From Microglena sp. YARC (Eukaryota; Chlorophyta; Chlorophyceae; Chlamydomonadales; Chlamydomonadaceae), in assembly GCA_022414725.1 (NCBI GenBank), contig CM039466.1, positions 10,159,027 to 10,223,026 on the forward strand: a DNA stretch of 64,000 bases, given 5' to 3'. Within the stretch, counting starts at the first letter, position 1. Every line of letters starts with the position of its first letter. Positions 42,001 to 52,260 of this stretch are shown here, piece by piece. The notes beneath the pieces were generated by a model. The model ran no database searches. It saw only the letters and a list, made by a program, of their open reading frames with translations, and was not told the DNA's origin. The position numbers and the translations under genes were made by a program.

Positions 42001-45000
42001 TACGGCGTATTTATATGTATAAGCGTATACACATATATCATACGTTTATATGTCTTTAATGTCTTTGTCAGATCCAAAAACGGAAAGCAGCCTCAAGCCT
42101 GGAGCACTGGAACCAAGTTCAACTTCATCCACTTAACACTAGGGAACGGCAACTAATATTAGTGTTTGAAAAACTAATATTAACTAATATGATTACAGTG
42201 TCACAATATTATTAGTTTTTCAAATAAATTCAAAATTCTGGTGAGACGGCTCATCCAACTAATATTATATAATATTATTTATTCACTAATTATATTATAT
42301 CACATAGTCGACCTCTAATTAACACGAATCCTGTGCATCTAACTTCGTGACAGTTCAGGGTTTTAACACGAATCCCCTGCATCTACCTTTCTGACAGTTT
42401 AGGGTTTAGGGTTTTAACACAAATCCTCTGCATCTACCTTTCTGACAGTTCGAAGCTTCTGACAAGAAGGCTGTCGTTGCCGGCTACGCTATCGGAGGCC
42501 TTGCCGCCATCTTTCTCCTGGAGTGGGTGATGCATCTTCCCCTCTTGAATGCTGTAAGTCCACAGTGAATTCCTTCTCATGGCTGATGCACCTCCCTCTC
42601 CTGTTCCCCCCACCCCCGACTACCCACCCCACCCCTACCCAAACCCACCCAACCCCAACCTCGTGAACGCTGTTAGCCCTAAGTGAATTCCTTCTCTTGG
42701 CTGATGCCCCTTCCCCTCTTGAACGCTGGAAGTCCAAAGTGAATTCCTTCTCATACATGATTTACTTTTTGGGGCATGATGACCGTAAGTCCTCCTTGGC
42801 TCCGTCAAGCTGCGGGCACATTTGGAGTCCAGGTTGGCATCAGGAAAAATTGTAATTGGCATCATCTTGAGCGCTGTAAGTCGAAAGTGAATTCCTTCTC
42901 ATGGCTGATGCACCTTTCCCTCATGTTCTCCCCCCACCCCCCGACCCCCCAACTACCCAGCCCTACCCAAACCCAACCAGCCCAACCAAGCCCAAGCCCA
43001 ACCCCAACCTCATGAATGTTGTGAGTCCAAAGAGCCTGTCTTCTCATGGCTGATACACCTTCCCCTCATGTTCTCCACACCCCTCAACTACCCACCCCTA
43101 CCCAAACCCACCCAACCCAGCCCAAACCCAACATCATGAACGTTGCAAGTCCAAGGAGCCTGTCTTCTCATGGCTAATGCACCTTCCCCTCGTGAACGCT
43201 GTAAGTCCCAAGTGCACTCTTTCTTGTTTGGGCTACGCGTAGCAGCTTCTAGGCAGCTCCTTTCACCCACAATTTGGCCAAACCTGGAGCTTGCTAGCGA
43301 GTCTGAAAGCTTGCATTTCGGGGATTGCAATGCAACTGAAAGCTTTGGGCGACAGCAAGTGGCTAGATCTTGGAGCTTGCTGGAAGCTGTCATCCGTAGC
43401 CCAAAAATGAAAACAGGTCGAAGTGCCTTCCTTCTAAATTCTATTCATCTGGTCTCTAAAGGGACTTGCCCAACCGTGATAGGAAGGGCTTAAAAAGAAA
43501 AGTATTTACTCCCTGCTGTTCACCTGGCCACCCAATCTGAACACAGTCCAACTTAACACCGATTCTGCTGAAAGTAACAAGTCTGTACGCGGCAGTGCAG
43601 AGGTCTCTCATATTTGTGCTATCTTTCAGGTAGCAGGTGTAGTCAATGACCCAGCTAGGGCTGTAGGCCTGCTTGAAGATATGTATGCTGTTGTATGTAT
43701 GGTACAGTCTAGGCGTTGGCCGAATAGGCTAAAGGGACCTGCCCAACCGTGATAGAAAAAGCATTGATGAACTGAACCCCAAACAATCGTTTTCCTTTCC
43801 TTCCCATCCTCTCATGTTTTACCTTCCTTTCCATCCTCTCATACATTTTTTACCTTCCTTTCCATCCTCTCATACATTTCTTTCCTTCCCTTCCCTCCCG
43901 TCTTCTTCGACTCCAACCTGGATGCAATCATGCGCGGCCCTCGTCCTGGATGCTTGAACTCCTGTTGGACTCTGTCACCACCTCCCTGCTGACCCTGGCG
44001 TGCAGCTGATTGGCTTGTGAGTAAAGCAGCCATTATTGTTACTGGGTATCCTGACTGTAGTCAATACTTGCTGTAAATTTTGATGGGTATCCGTACCTTC
44101 AGGTTACTTCTTTATTCCTCAACACAACACAATTGCTTGAAGACATCGCCTCCCTGCTGTCCGTGGCGTGTAGCTGATCAGCTTGTTAGTAAATCAGCCA
44201 TATGCCCTATCGACTTTCATACTGTGCCATATCTACCAATCCCCTTGCATCATGTCTCGGTGTGAGTAAGCCAGCCATTTCCCCTAGCGACTTTCAAATT
44301 GTGCCATATCTACCAATCCCCTTGCATCATGTCTCCCTTGCGTGCTGCTGGTCGGCTTGTGAGTTAACCAGCCATTATTGTTACTTGGCATCCTGACTGT
44401 AGCCAGCACTTGCTGTAAATTTGACAGGTGTCGGTACCTTTAATTTTGATGGGTATCCGTACCTTCAGTTGACTTCTTCATTCCTTAACACAACACAATT
44501 ACTTGAAGACACCGTCTCCCTGCTATCCGTGGCGTGTAGCTGGTCGGCTTGTGATTGAGCCAGCCATTCTTGTTACTGGGCATCCTGACTGAAGTCAGTA
44601 CTTGCTGTTTATTTTAATGGTTATCCGTGCTTCAGTCAGTACTTGCTGTATATTTTAATTGTTATCCGTACTTGCTGTGTACTTCAGTCAGTACTTGCTG
44701 TATATTTTAATTGTTATCAGTTGTCTTCTTCATTCCTTAACACAACGTAATTACTTGAAGGCACCGCCTCCCTGCTGTCCGAGGCGTGTAGCTGGCCGGC
44801 TTGTGATTGAGCCAGCCATTCTTGTTACTGGGCATCCTGACTGAAGTCAGTACTTGCTGTTAATGTCAATGGGTATCCCTGTCTACAGTCCACTTAAATA
44901 AAGAAATAGTACGCCTTATTACGAGGCGTGAGGTTGAGAGGGACAGCCCGTTTGCTTGCACTGAGGCCAGCCACCAAAACAGTCCACTTCTGCATTTCTC

Positions 45001-48000
45001 AACACAACACGGTTACTTTAGCCGACAGCCGGGCACTGTCTGCCCTTCCGTGTGACACCCGAATCGTGTGTGGGAACATTTGGTGCCAGATTGCGATAAT
45101 AAATATAAAAAAAGATAACGCCTGGAGGGGCGTGGTGTTAAGGGGACCCCCCCGTACGCCGCAGCTGGGGAAAGTCACCACTTGAATTCCACCAAAGTAA
45201 TAAGTAGCACATCGTGTTGCGCTGTTTGATAGAGCCTCCAGAGTCGCCCCGTTGTCCATTTGTCGTGTTTTATGTTTGTCGTGTTGTCCACGCGTAACCC
45301 TGGCCCTAACTGGCCCCTTGCCCTGTAACCCTGGCTTCGGTCCGCTGCACTGGATTCCAGATGCCACCGATAGCCAACACTCTCCGCCAATTTTATGAAT
45401 TACTTGCAGGGCTTGTTGCATACAAATAGGGAACGGCAATACGATATCCTATGATATCATGTCATCATACGATATCACATGATGCTGGCAGTTTGACTAG
45501 GCTAAAGTTACCATTTATATACAATATCGTATGATGCAATTTGTATGATATCATACCCGCTTTTGGTCAAAATCATTTAAATTGCCAGTCACTACCAGTA
45601 AATTGTTTTCAAATCTGAAAGTGGTTTTTCCTAGCTTTATGGTTTTAAGTCTCCCCCAGAGACCGCGTCGGGCCATTTAGGGCACACACAAAAAAATCCC
45701 CGCTGAGATGGGGTCGAAACTAGCGATTGCTATATAAAGCGGGGGGGGGGGGGGGGGGGGAACAAAACTTATACTAGAGCCTCTCAAAAGTAAATCTAAG
45801 GTGAAACCCGCCTTTGTTACATTGGACTTTATCTAAGGGAAATCGAACCAAGGGTACCTTGGAAAAATCAATTCAGTCACAAGTCAGCACTCGGTCGCTC
45901 ACTTGCTGCCTCATAACTTGCTGTCGCAACAGCACGAACTCGAAGTGTTTGCTTTAAAATCTAAGGTTCAAAAACACTTTGAGAAGTATTTTATAATAGT
46001 CTCCGTTAGTCGCAACCGCACACTCTCGAAATCTTAGCTTTAAAATCTTAGCTTTAAAACAACTGTAACAAGTATTTTATAAAAGTTCCTGTAAGTCGCA
46101 ACCGCGCACACTCAAAATCTTAGCTTTAAAATCTTAGGTTGAAAACTGTGAAAAGTTTTTTAGAATAGCCTATTATTAAAGGTTTTTATTCACTTACTAT
46201 CCTACCCTGCACACTTCCGTTGCTTGCAGCCCCGTTCAGCTCGTGGGCCTCATCATGCTGCCAGTGCTGGTCACACGCTATGCACTCGACGGCAAGGACC
46301 TGGAGAAAGACATTGAGTCTTCCCTGGTGCGTGGGGACGCTATTTAACACATCATCCCTCGGACCTGTCTAATCGTATGTAACCAAGTTCAAGTGCAAGT
46401 TGAGATTTCAAATCTGAATGAAGACTATACGGAGAAGAAGAATTGTTTTGTGGGTTTTCAGCCAGGTTTATAGCTATTCAGGGGATGAACTGGACCAACA
46501 CATCATCTCAAATTATCATTACCGCAGTCTATTATTACTAGATTATATCATTACTACAGTATATCATTAAATATTGATCTATTTCAGTGTTAAATGAATC
46601 CTCACACCAGGGTACTTCAAATGGCCGGATTGGCCAGTGCTTTAGCGCACTTGAAAACAAAAAAATGCGCTGTGTAGTGCAAAAAGCGCAAATTTGCTTG
46701 CAGCGCCCACAAGGAGTTGCAAAAAAATGCGCTTAACGCGCAGAGGGGGTCAAAAAGTCAGCGCTAAAGCGCGTGCTTTGAATTACCCTGCCTCACACCC
46801 TTTTATATTCTTGTATTAGGCAAGGACCTGGAGAAAGACATTGAATCTTCCCTGGTGTGTGGAAACGCTATTTAACATGTCATCCTAGATTATCATGACT
46901 TATACTGTAGTCATGATAATCTATGATACTGTGCTAAACATTATAAATGTGTCTATTTCAGTGTGAAATGAATCCTCACACCCTTTTGTATTCTTGTATG
47001 GGGCAAGGACCTGGACAAAGACGCTGAATCTGCTTTGGTGTGTGGGGACGCTGTTCAACACATTATCCTAGATTATCATCACTCTAGTAAATCATTACTA
47101 CAGTATATCATTATATATTTATCTATTTCAGTGTTAAATGAATCCTCACACCCTTTTGTATTCTTGTATGGGGCAAGGACCTGCGCAAAGACTTCGGATC
47201 TGCCTTGGTGTGTGGGGACGCTGTTCAACTCAGTATCCTAGATTATCATTACTATAGAATATCATTATATACTTATCTATTTCAGTGTTTAATGGATCCC
47301 CACACCCTTGTGTATTCTTGTGGGGGGCAAGGACCTGGACGAAGACGTCGGATCTGCCTTGGTGTGTGGGGACGCTGTTTAACACAGTATCCTAGAGAAT
47401 CGTTACTATAGTATATCATTACTTTTTATTTCAGCGTTAAATGGATCCTTGTACCCTTTTCTCTTTTGGTTTTTGTGTAGGGGGGTACTTGAAGGCAGCT
47501 CCTTGCACCCACCTTTGGGCTAAACCTGAAGCTAGCTAGTGTATCTGAAAGATGGCATAACGGGAATGTCAATGCAACTGAAAGCTTTGGGCTAGACCCA
47601 GTGGCTAGCTGTTGGAGCTGGCTGGAAGCTGTCATGCATAGCCCAAAAACGAAACAGTGGTCCTGTACTCCTGGTACGCCTACCTGCTAGTCCTTAACAG
47701 GGACCCTTGAACAGTGACCCACGAGCTGACTGAGGCCAAGTGCTTTGCTCACCTACCTACCTACCTACCTACCTAACCACCTGCCTGAACACCTACCTCT
47801 ATCCCTACCTACCTATCTACCTAAATACATACCGGCCTGAACACCTACCTCAACACCTACCTATACCTACCCACCTACCAGCCTGAACACCTACCTCAAT
47901 ACCTAACCACCTACCAGCCTGAACACCTACCTCAACACCTACCTACCTCAATACCTAACCACCTACCAGCCTGAACACCTACCTCAACACCTACCTATAC

Positions 48001-49037
48001 CTACCCACCTACCAGCCTGAACACCTACCTCAACACCTACCTATACCTACCCAACTACCAGCCTGAACACCTACCTCAATACCTAACCACCTACCAGCCT
48101 GGACACCTACCTCAATACCTAACCACCTACCAGCCTGAACACCTACCTCAATGCCTGCATACCTACCTAACCAACTACCTACCTACCTGAACACCTATAT
48201 GTATACCTACCTAGCTAACCAACCAACTACCTACATACCTACCTGAACATCTACCTAGCTAACCACCTACCTGCCTGAACACCTACCTCAATACCTACCT
48301 ACCTAACCAACTACCTGCCTGACCGCCTGCCTTCTTATTGCTGGCTCACCAACCTCAACCTGCCTGCCTCATGCCCACCTGCCTTCCAGCATGCGTCCTA
48401 CCAACCTACTGATCGCTTCTCTGCCCAACCATTGGTTGTATGCGTCCTTGTTCAAGGAAGTAACAAGAAATAGGCGAGAGCTTGGAGGTACTTACTGCCA
48501 GAATAAGATGTCCCATCCAAGGGAGTGGGTCTCCATCATCTCCATGTATCCAACGTAGTCACCAAGAAACAGCCCAACCAACCCAACCAACATGGCCTCC
48601 ATCATCTCCATGTATCCAACGTAGTCACCAAGAACCAACCCAACCAACCAGCTCAACCAACCTAACCAACCCAACCCTGTCCTCCCCTTGCAGGGTGGTA
48701 TCACCAAGAAGCTGCCCGGCCTTAGAAGGGGTCAGCAAGCACACACGCACACAAATCATTTAATTCATTGAGCGCATTTGTTTATTCAAACATATTCGGT
48801 CTGAAAAAAGCCCATAGAGAATAATTAATCCAGCCCCCCCCCCCCTGCAGGGTGATATCACCAAGAAGCTGCTCGGCCTTAAAAGGGGTCAGCAAGCACA
48901 CCCACAAAAAATAATTGAAGTGCACATGTTTATCAGGTCAGCAAAAAAGCATATGAAGAATAATCAACCCTGAATAATCAATCCTCCCCTTGCAGGGTGA
49001 TATCACCAAGAAGCTGCCCGGCCTTTCAAAGGAGTAA
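38933..49037 (+). CDS. CURT1: CURT1-like thylakoid membrane protein, 5 exons, 135 aa
   Basis: Exons 38933-39050, 39766-39821, 42449-42553, 46240-46326 and 48996-49037 join in phase (408 nt). The N-terminus MAMSVVSRASSMRVATQACR...RSAAPVRPRQ is a typical Arg/Ser/Ala-rich plastid transit peptide, followed by an acidic SVVVAADSDDD stretch. Then come KKAVVAGYAIGGLAAIFLLEW (first membrane helix), MHLPLLNALVGLIMLPVLV (second hydrophobic segment), TRYALDGKDLEKDIESSL and GDITKKLPGLSKE. The order 'helix - PLL - LVGL - RY.L - L..DIES..KK' matches CURT1/CAAD-domain proteins, which curve thylakoid margins. The protein is short but within family range. Introns make up 96% of the 10.1-kb locus. Confidence 0.8.
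39766..39821 (+). CDS. CURT1: CURT1-like exon 2
   Basis: GCTCAG acceptor, GTACAA donor; VVVAADSDDDAVTRILSK. The phase fit with exons 1 and 3 supports it; no edge copies flank this exon. Confidence 0.75.
39830..41330. repeat. Intron with ~125-bp tandem repeat (5 copies) and a half repeat W
   Basis: 40740-41310 repeats CTCCATTGTCACCACCTCA, CCCCTGACTTGACGTTATGA, AGAGACTGGATACAACGC and TATTTGACAGGAACCATGG. 40625-40690 matches the W left arm. 40130-40230 is C/A-rich. No exon seen. Confidence 0.8.
42140..42317. mobile_element. hAT-type MITE, TAGGGAACGGCAA ends, ACTAATATTA interior
   Basis: Starts TAGGGAACGGCAAC and ends GTCGACCTCTA; interior of ACTAATATTA palindromes. Flanking octamers CTTAACAC and ATTAACAC match at 7 of 8. 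It shares termini but not the interior with the ATGATATCAT family. Confidence 0.8.
42318..42448 (+). repeat. Acceptor-side copies of CURT1-like exon 3
   Basis: AACACGAATCC, TGCATCTAC(C)TT and TCTGACAGTT repeat three times (about 58 bp). The first two are followed by CAGGG or TAGGGTTTAGGG, the third by the exon. Confidence 0.85.
42449..42553 (+). CDS. CURT1: CURT1-like exon 3 (first membrane helix)
   Basis: TGACAG acceptor, GTAAGT donor; 35 codons FEASDKKAVVAGYAIGGLAA then IFLLEWVMHLPLLNA, phase 0-0. Confidence 0.88.
42554..43215 (+). repeat. Donor-side array of CURT1-like exon 3
   Basis: GATGCACCTTCCC(CTC) ... (C)TTGAACGCTG(T)AAGTCC and GAATTCCTTCTCATGGCT recur about seven times. These are copies of the exon end GTGATGCATCTTCCCCTCTT, GAATGCTGTAAGTCC. 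C-rich CCCAACC tracts separate some. Confidence 0.9.
43228..43412. mobile_element. Repeat W, complete copy with inverted ends
   Basis: TTTGGGCTACGCGTAGCAGC at the left is inverted as GCTGTCATCCGTAGCCCAAA at the right. Non-coding; resembles a foldback or MITE. Confidence 0.7.
43440..43890 (-). repeat. Repeat Z copies (inverted) and CCTTTCCATCCTCTCATAC repeats
   Basis: Two inverted Z blocks (AGGGACTTGCCCAACCGTGA at about 43459 and AGGGACCTGCCCAACCGTGA at about 43733) followed by three 30-bp pyrimidine repeats. Confidence 0.75.
44000..44985. repeat. ~250-bp tandem units and repeat V
   Basis: GGCGTGTAGCTG.TCGGCTTGTG, GAG..AGCCAGCCATT.TTGTT, ACTGGGCATCCTGACTG, AGTCAGTACTTGCTGT recur 4-5 times. 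From 44885, TAGTACGCCTTATTACGAGG and CGTGAGGTTGAGAGGGACAG match repeat V (57240, 61640 inverted, 62140). Confidence 0.75.
45111..45160 (-). repeat. SINE tail copy
   Basis: AAAAGATAACGCCTGGAGGG and GCGTGGTGTTAAGGGG as in the other tails. Confidence 0.7.
45427..45594. mobile_element. MITE, TAGGGAACGGCAA family
   Basis: Starts TAGGGAACGGCAATACGAT and ends ATTGCCAGTCACTA; same core as 5529. The target duplication is not convincing. Confidence 0.75.
45596..45755. mobile_element. MITE, CGCTATATATAGCG family, partial
   Basis: CAGTAAATTGTTTTCAAATCTGAAAGTGG and CTAGCGATTGCTATATAAAGCG match 4521-4733. It starts one base after the previous MITE; the right end is replaced by a G run. Confidence 0.7.
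46240..46326 (+). CDS. CURT1: CURT1-like exon 4 (second membrane segment)
   Basis: GTTCAG acceptor, GTGCGT donor; LVGLIMLPVLVTRYALDGKD then LEKDIESSL, phase 0-0. An upstream TTGCAG at 46229 would give the wrong phase, so GTTCAG is preferred. Confidence 0.85.
46327..47415 (+). repeat. Donor-side array of CURT1-like exon 4
   Basis: GGCAAGGACCTGG.(G/C)AAAGAC and GAATCT.C(C/T)(C)TGGTGTGTGG recur at about 46820, 46985, 47172 and 47327, each followed by GGGGACGCT.TT(C)AACAC and ending TTTCAGTGTTAAATGAATCC. Each is a 36-nt exon end plus GTGTGT donor. Confidence 0.92.
46608..46790. mobile_element. hAT-type MITE, CAGGGTACTACAAA family, with perfect 8-bp TSD
   Basis: Ends CAGGGTACTTCAAA and (inverted) TTTGAATTACCCTG; GCGC-rich interior. 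Perfect duplicates CCTCACAC at 46600-46607 and 46791-46798. It sits inside one unit of the exon 4 array. Confidence 0.93.
47470..47655. mobile_element. Repeat W copy
   Basis: Closely follows 43228-43412 internally (CAATGCAACTGAAAGCTTTGGGC, GGCTGGAAGCTGTCAT, GTAGCCCAAAAA-type end), with an altered left end. Confidence 0.7.
47750..48340. repeat. CCTA-based minisatellite
   Basis: (CCTA)n expanding into units of about 36-50 bp: CAGCCTGAACACCTACCTCA, ACACCTACC and TATACCTACC. In intron 4 of the CURT1-like gene. Confidence 0.93.
48490..48895 (+). repeat. Two upstream copies of the CURT1-like terminal exon
   Basis: After CCTTGCAG at 48694 and CCCTGCAG at 48851 the sequence reads GGITKKLPGL and GDITKKLLGL before diverging (RRGQQAHTHTNH... 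and KRGQQAHPQKII...), both ending at in-frame stops. They could act as alternative last exons. A 36-bp duplication precedes them. Confidence 0.88.
48996..49037 (+). CDS. CURT1: CURT1-like terminal exon
   Basis: CTTGCAG acceptor; GDITKKLPGLSKE and TAA in phase 0. Chosen over the upstream copies because it gives a short natural end and is the 3'-most copy. Confidence 0.82.
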   Translation, partial: GDITKKLPGLSKE

Positions 49038-49079
49038 GGGGGCAACTCCTCTCACACTGCAAGCCTGGCTCCTAGATGA

Positions 49080-49700
49080 AGGCCACTAGGTGAAGCCCCC
49101 CCTGGGTGGATGAATGCTGCTGGGTGGAGCCCCCCTGGGTGGATGAATGCCGCTGGGTGGAGCCCCCCTGGATGGATGAATGCCGCTGGGTGGAGCCTCC
49201 CTGGGTGGATGAATGCTGCTGCGTGGAGCCCCCCCTGGGTAGATGAAAACTGCAGGGTGGACCCCCTTTGTTGGATCAAGACCCCCTCCGGGGTGAACTC
49301 CCTTGTGGTGCCTGATGCTGGTGCTGATGCTGAACCTGCATCTCGTGGTTGGGCTCTTTACAGACGTCAGTGTTGTAGCACTTCTCGTCCACAGGCTTAT
49401 GTCAGCTAGTATGGCACTTCATTCTCATCCACAGGCATATGTCAGCTAGTATGGCACAGAGAGCCAGCCCGGCTCTTTACAGACGTCAGTGTTGTAGCGC
49501 TTCTCGTCCACAGGCTTATGTCAGCTAGTATGGCACTTCATTCTCATCCACAGGCATATGTCAGCTAGTATGACCCAGAGAGCCAGCCCGGCTCTTTACA
49601 GACGTCAGTGTTGTAGCGCTTCTCATCCACAGGCTAATGTCAGCTAGTATGGCACTTCATTCTCATCCACTGGCTTATGTCAGCTAGTATGGCACAGAGA
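49080..49700. repeat. 33-bp and ~118-bp tandem repeats downstream of the CURT1-like gene
   Basis: GGGTGGATGAATGC(T/C)GCTG and GGTGGAGCC(C)CCCT, five copies; then three units of CTCTTTACAGACGTCAGTGT, TGTAGC(G/A)CTTCTC.TCCACAGG, CTTATGTCAGCTAGTATGGC. Confidence 0.9.
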
Positions 49701-50190
49701 GCCAATCTGGCATCCATTTTTAGTGTAGAGATTGATGATACACACTTAGAATTGTGAGTGGGCCAGACCAAATCCTGGAGGCATGCAACAGTGTGGATTT
49801 CGTGAATTGTTCGGTGCCATGTTAGTGTCCTCCTGTTGTATGACTCTAGCCAGTCAGAAAAAACTTGAGAAGTCAGAAGCTCAAATTGTATTCAAATAAG
49901 CGAAACGAAACTTGCACAGCCACAATTTTCAAATTCCAAATTGTACAGAGGAATGTTCGAAACTAATACAGACACCATTTGCACACAAATTATATTTTAA
50001 CTTGATGAGGTCGACAAGCACATTTTTCCCAGGTCGAAAGGTAGTAGTGTTCCTGAGCTGTATGTTTATCTTTTTACCGGTATTTATGGCAGTGTAAATG
50101 TCTTAAAAAAGATGAGGGACTTGAAATTGGTTACATGGCTTCAGCTAGCAATTTGGCTGCTCGCCGTCTTAGGCGTCAAAACAAAGTAAT
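49701..50190. other. No gene recognised; one repeat Y fragment
   Basis: AT-rich sequence; GGTTACATGGCTTCAGCTAG and CTGCTCGCCGTCTTA at 50133-50172 match the end of the window (63915-63961). Confidence 0.5.
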
Positions 50191-50330
50191 GATAATACCC
50201 GGTGGGGCGTGGAATTAATGGAGCCCTGGGGGCGACCGCAAGTAGTAGATCGTATCTGAAGGGATTCGAACCCAGCACCTTATTCAGTGTGGAGAAATGA
50301 GCAACTATTTGCCGAACCGGGAATGGTTTG
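50191..50330 (-). mobile_element. tRNA-derived SINE
   Basis: Minus strand: CAAATAGTTGCTCATTTCTC (weak A box), perfect B box GGTTCGAATCC, and the hairpin tail CACGCCCCACCGGGTATTATC-type end. Homologous to 4961-5155. Confidence 0.7.
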
Positions 50331-50439
50331 GTAAAACAAAAGACCAGCTAAAACGTGAATAAAGAAATCGGTAAATCAGAAGAGGAAAGCATTTGTTATA
50401 CAAAAACCTCACTGTTACTAAACTGTCCAGGTGCTCCGG

Positions 50440-50493
50440 CGCTGTTCAGTCTCGGCATTGATTTGTGCTGAGTATGCTGGAGTATGTAACAGT

Positions 50494-50547
<54 letters not shown>

Positions 50548-50965
50548 GTTTAGAACGTGTCATTGTTTTGTGATTTGAAGTGAAACCTGAAAAGTAGTTC
50601 GAGACAAACGGACAAACAGTTTTGATAGGCTAATTTTTGATTGAAGGATTAGCTTATCAAAAACGTCCGTCCGTCCGTCCGTCCGTCCGTCCGTCCGTCC
50701 GTCCGTCATAAACTACTTTTTCAGGTTTCACTTACAACACAAAATCCGCAAATTCAATACTAAATAACAAGTATAAGACTTATTTACACCGGACAGATTC
50801 TCACGAGAGCACATGTGAGCAACTGAGCATCGCAATTGAAGGGAAGGAGCTAAGGGTTGTGCCAAAAGCTACGTGCTTCGTGTTATACAATTTGATGGTC
50901 GGCAGGCTGTGCTGCGATCTTGTCTCGGCAATGATTTGCTGAGTTTAGGTAACGAATCCTTTCTC
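50440..50965. mobile_element. Foldback-type repeat with 75-bp arms and the LTR-free paralogous site
   Basis: GAAGTGAAACCTGAAAA.GTAGTT..CGGAC..GTTTTGATA.GCTAAT (50570-50635) is inverted at 50645-50735, with a (TCCG)n expansion in the right arm. (CT)n lies at about 50496-50541. At 50880-50965, TTTGATGGTCGGCAGGCTGT, GCTGCGATCTTGTCTCGGCA and ATGATTTGCTGAGTTTAGGT match the sequence split by the LTR element at 18551. Confidence 0.75.
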
Positions 50966-52018
50966 TTTAAAGTGTTTTTGCATTTAAACAGATTTTTTGC
51001 CCCTGCTCGAGATTCCAGACCCCTTGTTGTTGCATGGATAATTTTGATTAGCTTTTTGTTAAGGGTAAAGGGTAGGGTAAAGGCTAGCTGTGGCCTACAC
51101 GGGTCTGCAGGATCTTCCTGCAGACTCCCGTCTTCGATATGAGCGCACTCGTCGCGTGCTTCTTCCTTCTATTCAGTCTTTACTGTGTAACAACTCTATC
51201 TATTGAAACTTTTTGTGTAGCACAATGTTCTTCGCCTTTGTTTTGAAGTGGAATGTATGACCAGCCCATCGGAGATACCGACCCACGACCAAACTAATGT
51301 GCACCGCTACCCCTATTGCGCCTACTCTTTTATAGGAGTGGCAACGCCACTCGAACTGAATCATCCGGGTCGCTGGTTTATGTCGGGAGACCCACCTCCT
51401 GGGGTGAAAGTCCTTTGATCCTTTCATCACAACTTTTTTTTTAAATGATCAAGTCAGAAAAAGTACCTGGCATGGTCGTTACAGGCGGATCCTAGGTGAC
51501 ATATGTGCTCATGGTGCCTGTGGCGCTGCTGGCTTAACATAAACGATTGTCAATTGACTACCTTACTCTGCCAGATTCCGAGGTTAATTAATTCAGGGTC
51601 TACTTACTAGTCCTTCAATTTTCTAATTGCAACTTTGCAAGGGCGTCAATCTAGTTGAGTTTCCAGCATGTCCCACTAAAGGCTGCACATGAGCAGTTGA
51701 GCACATGCTAGTAGCATGATGCTACACACAGGTGAAGGCGTGAAGCGCCTCGATGATATCCCAGTCAGTGCACGTTACGACCCGTTACCTTCCATTCCGC
51801 AATGAATGCTACAATGATGAGGAATCCGGGACCCCGACCCCAATCAGCGACAGATCCAGCTAGACCCTGCACTGATGGCATCCCCCAGGCAATGAGGCGA
51901 TCCACGCGCACTCCCCCACATCTCTACCCTACCCCGCACACGCCACCCTTCGCCACTAGGAACTTCCCCTTTGCACCACCCGCTCTGCTCCCTCCCACCT
52001 GCACCTGTCTGTCTAGCC
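50966..52018. promoter_or_regulatory. Upstream region of the PsbP-domain gene
   Basis: No gene or strong repeat seen. From about 51780 the sequence becomes C-rich and probably includes the 5' leader. No clear TATA box. Confidence 0.45.
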
Positions 52019-52260
52019 ATGCATTCACTGCGGCAGCATGCTCGCCCTCTCCGCTCTGCCCCCCCCACGAGTCATACGAAATGCTTGACTCGATCGAGGA
52101 TCTCCTCCAAGCCACGCCAATCGTCCCCATGCGAGGCTGCTGCCATCGGTCGTACCAGCGACTCGAATCCCGTTGAGACAGTTGAGGGCACTGTGAGGGG
52201 GCCTACTAGAAGGGAGTGGCTTGGCTTGGCGTCTGCAGGCGTGCTCCTTGCCATGTCCAG
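52019..52260 (+). CDS. PPD exon 1 (transit peptide and Tat signal)
   Basis: ATG at 52019; donor GTGAGT. An overlapping longer ORF from 51802 in another frame lacks features and is not used. Ends with two bases of Ser81. Confidence 0.83.

Noticed and set aside
51802..52176. 124-codon ORF as the start of gene 4
   Set aside because: Low-complexity and out of frame with the exon holding the RREWLG signal, which splices in phase to the PsbP exons.
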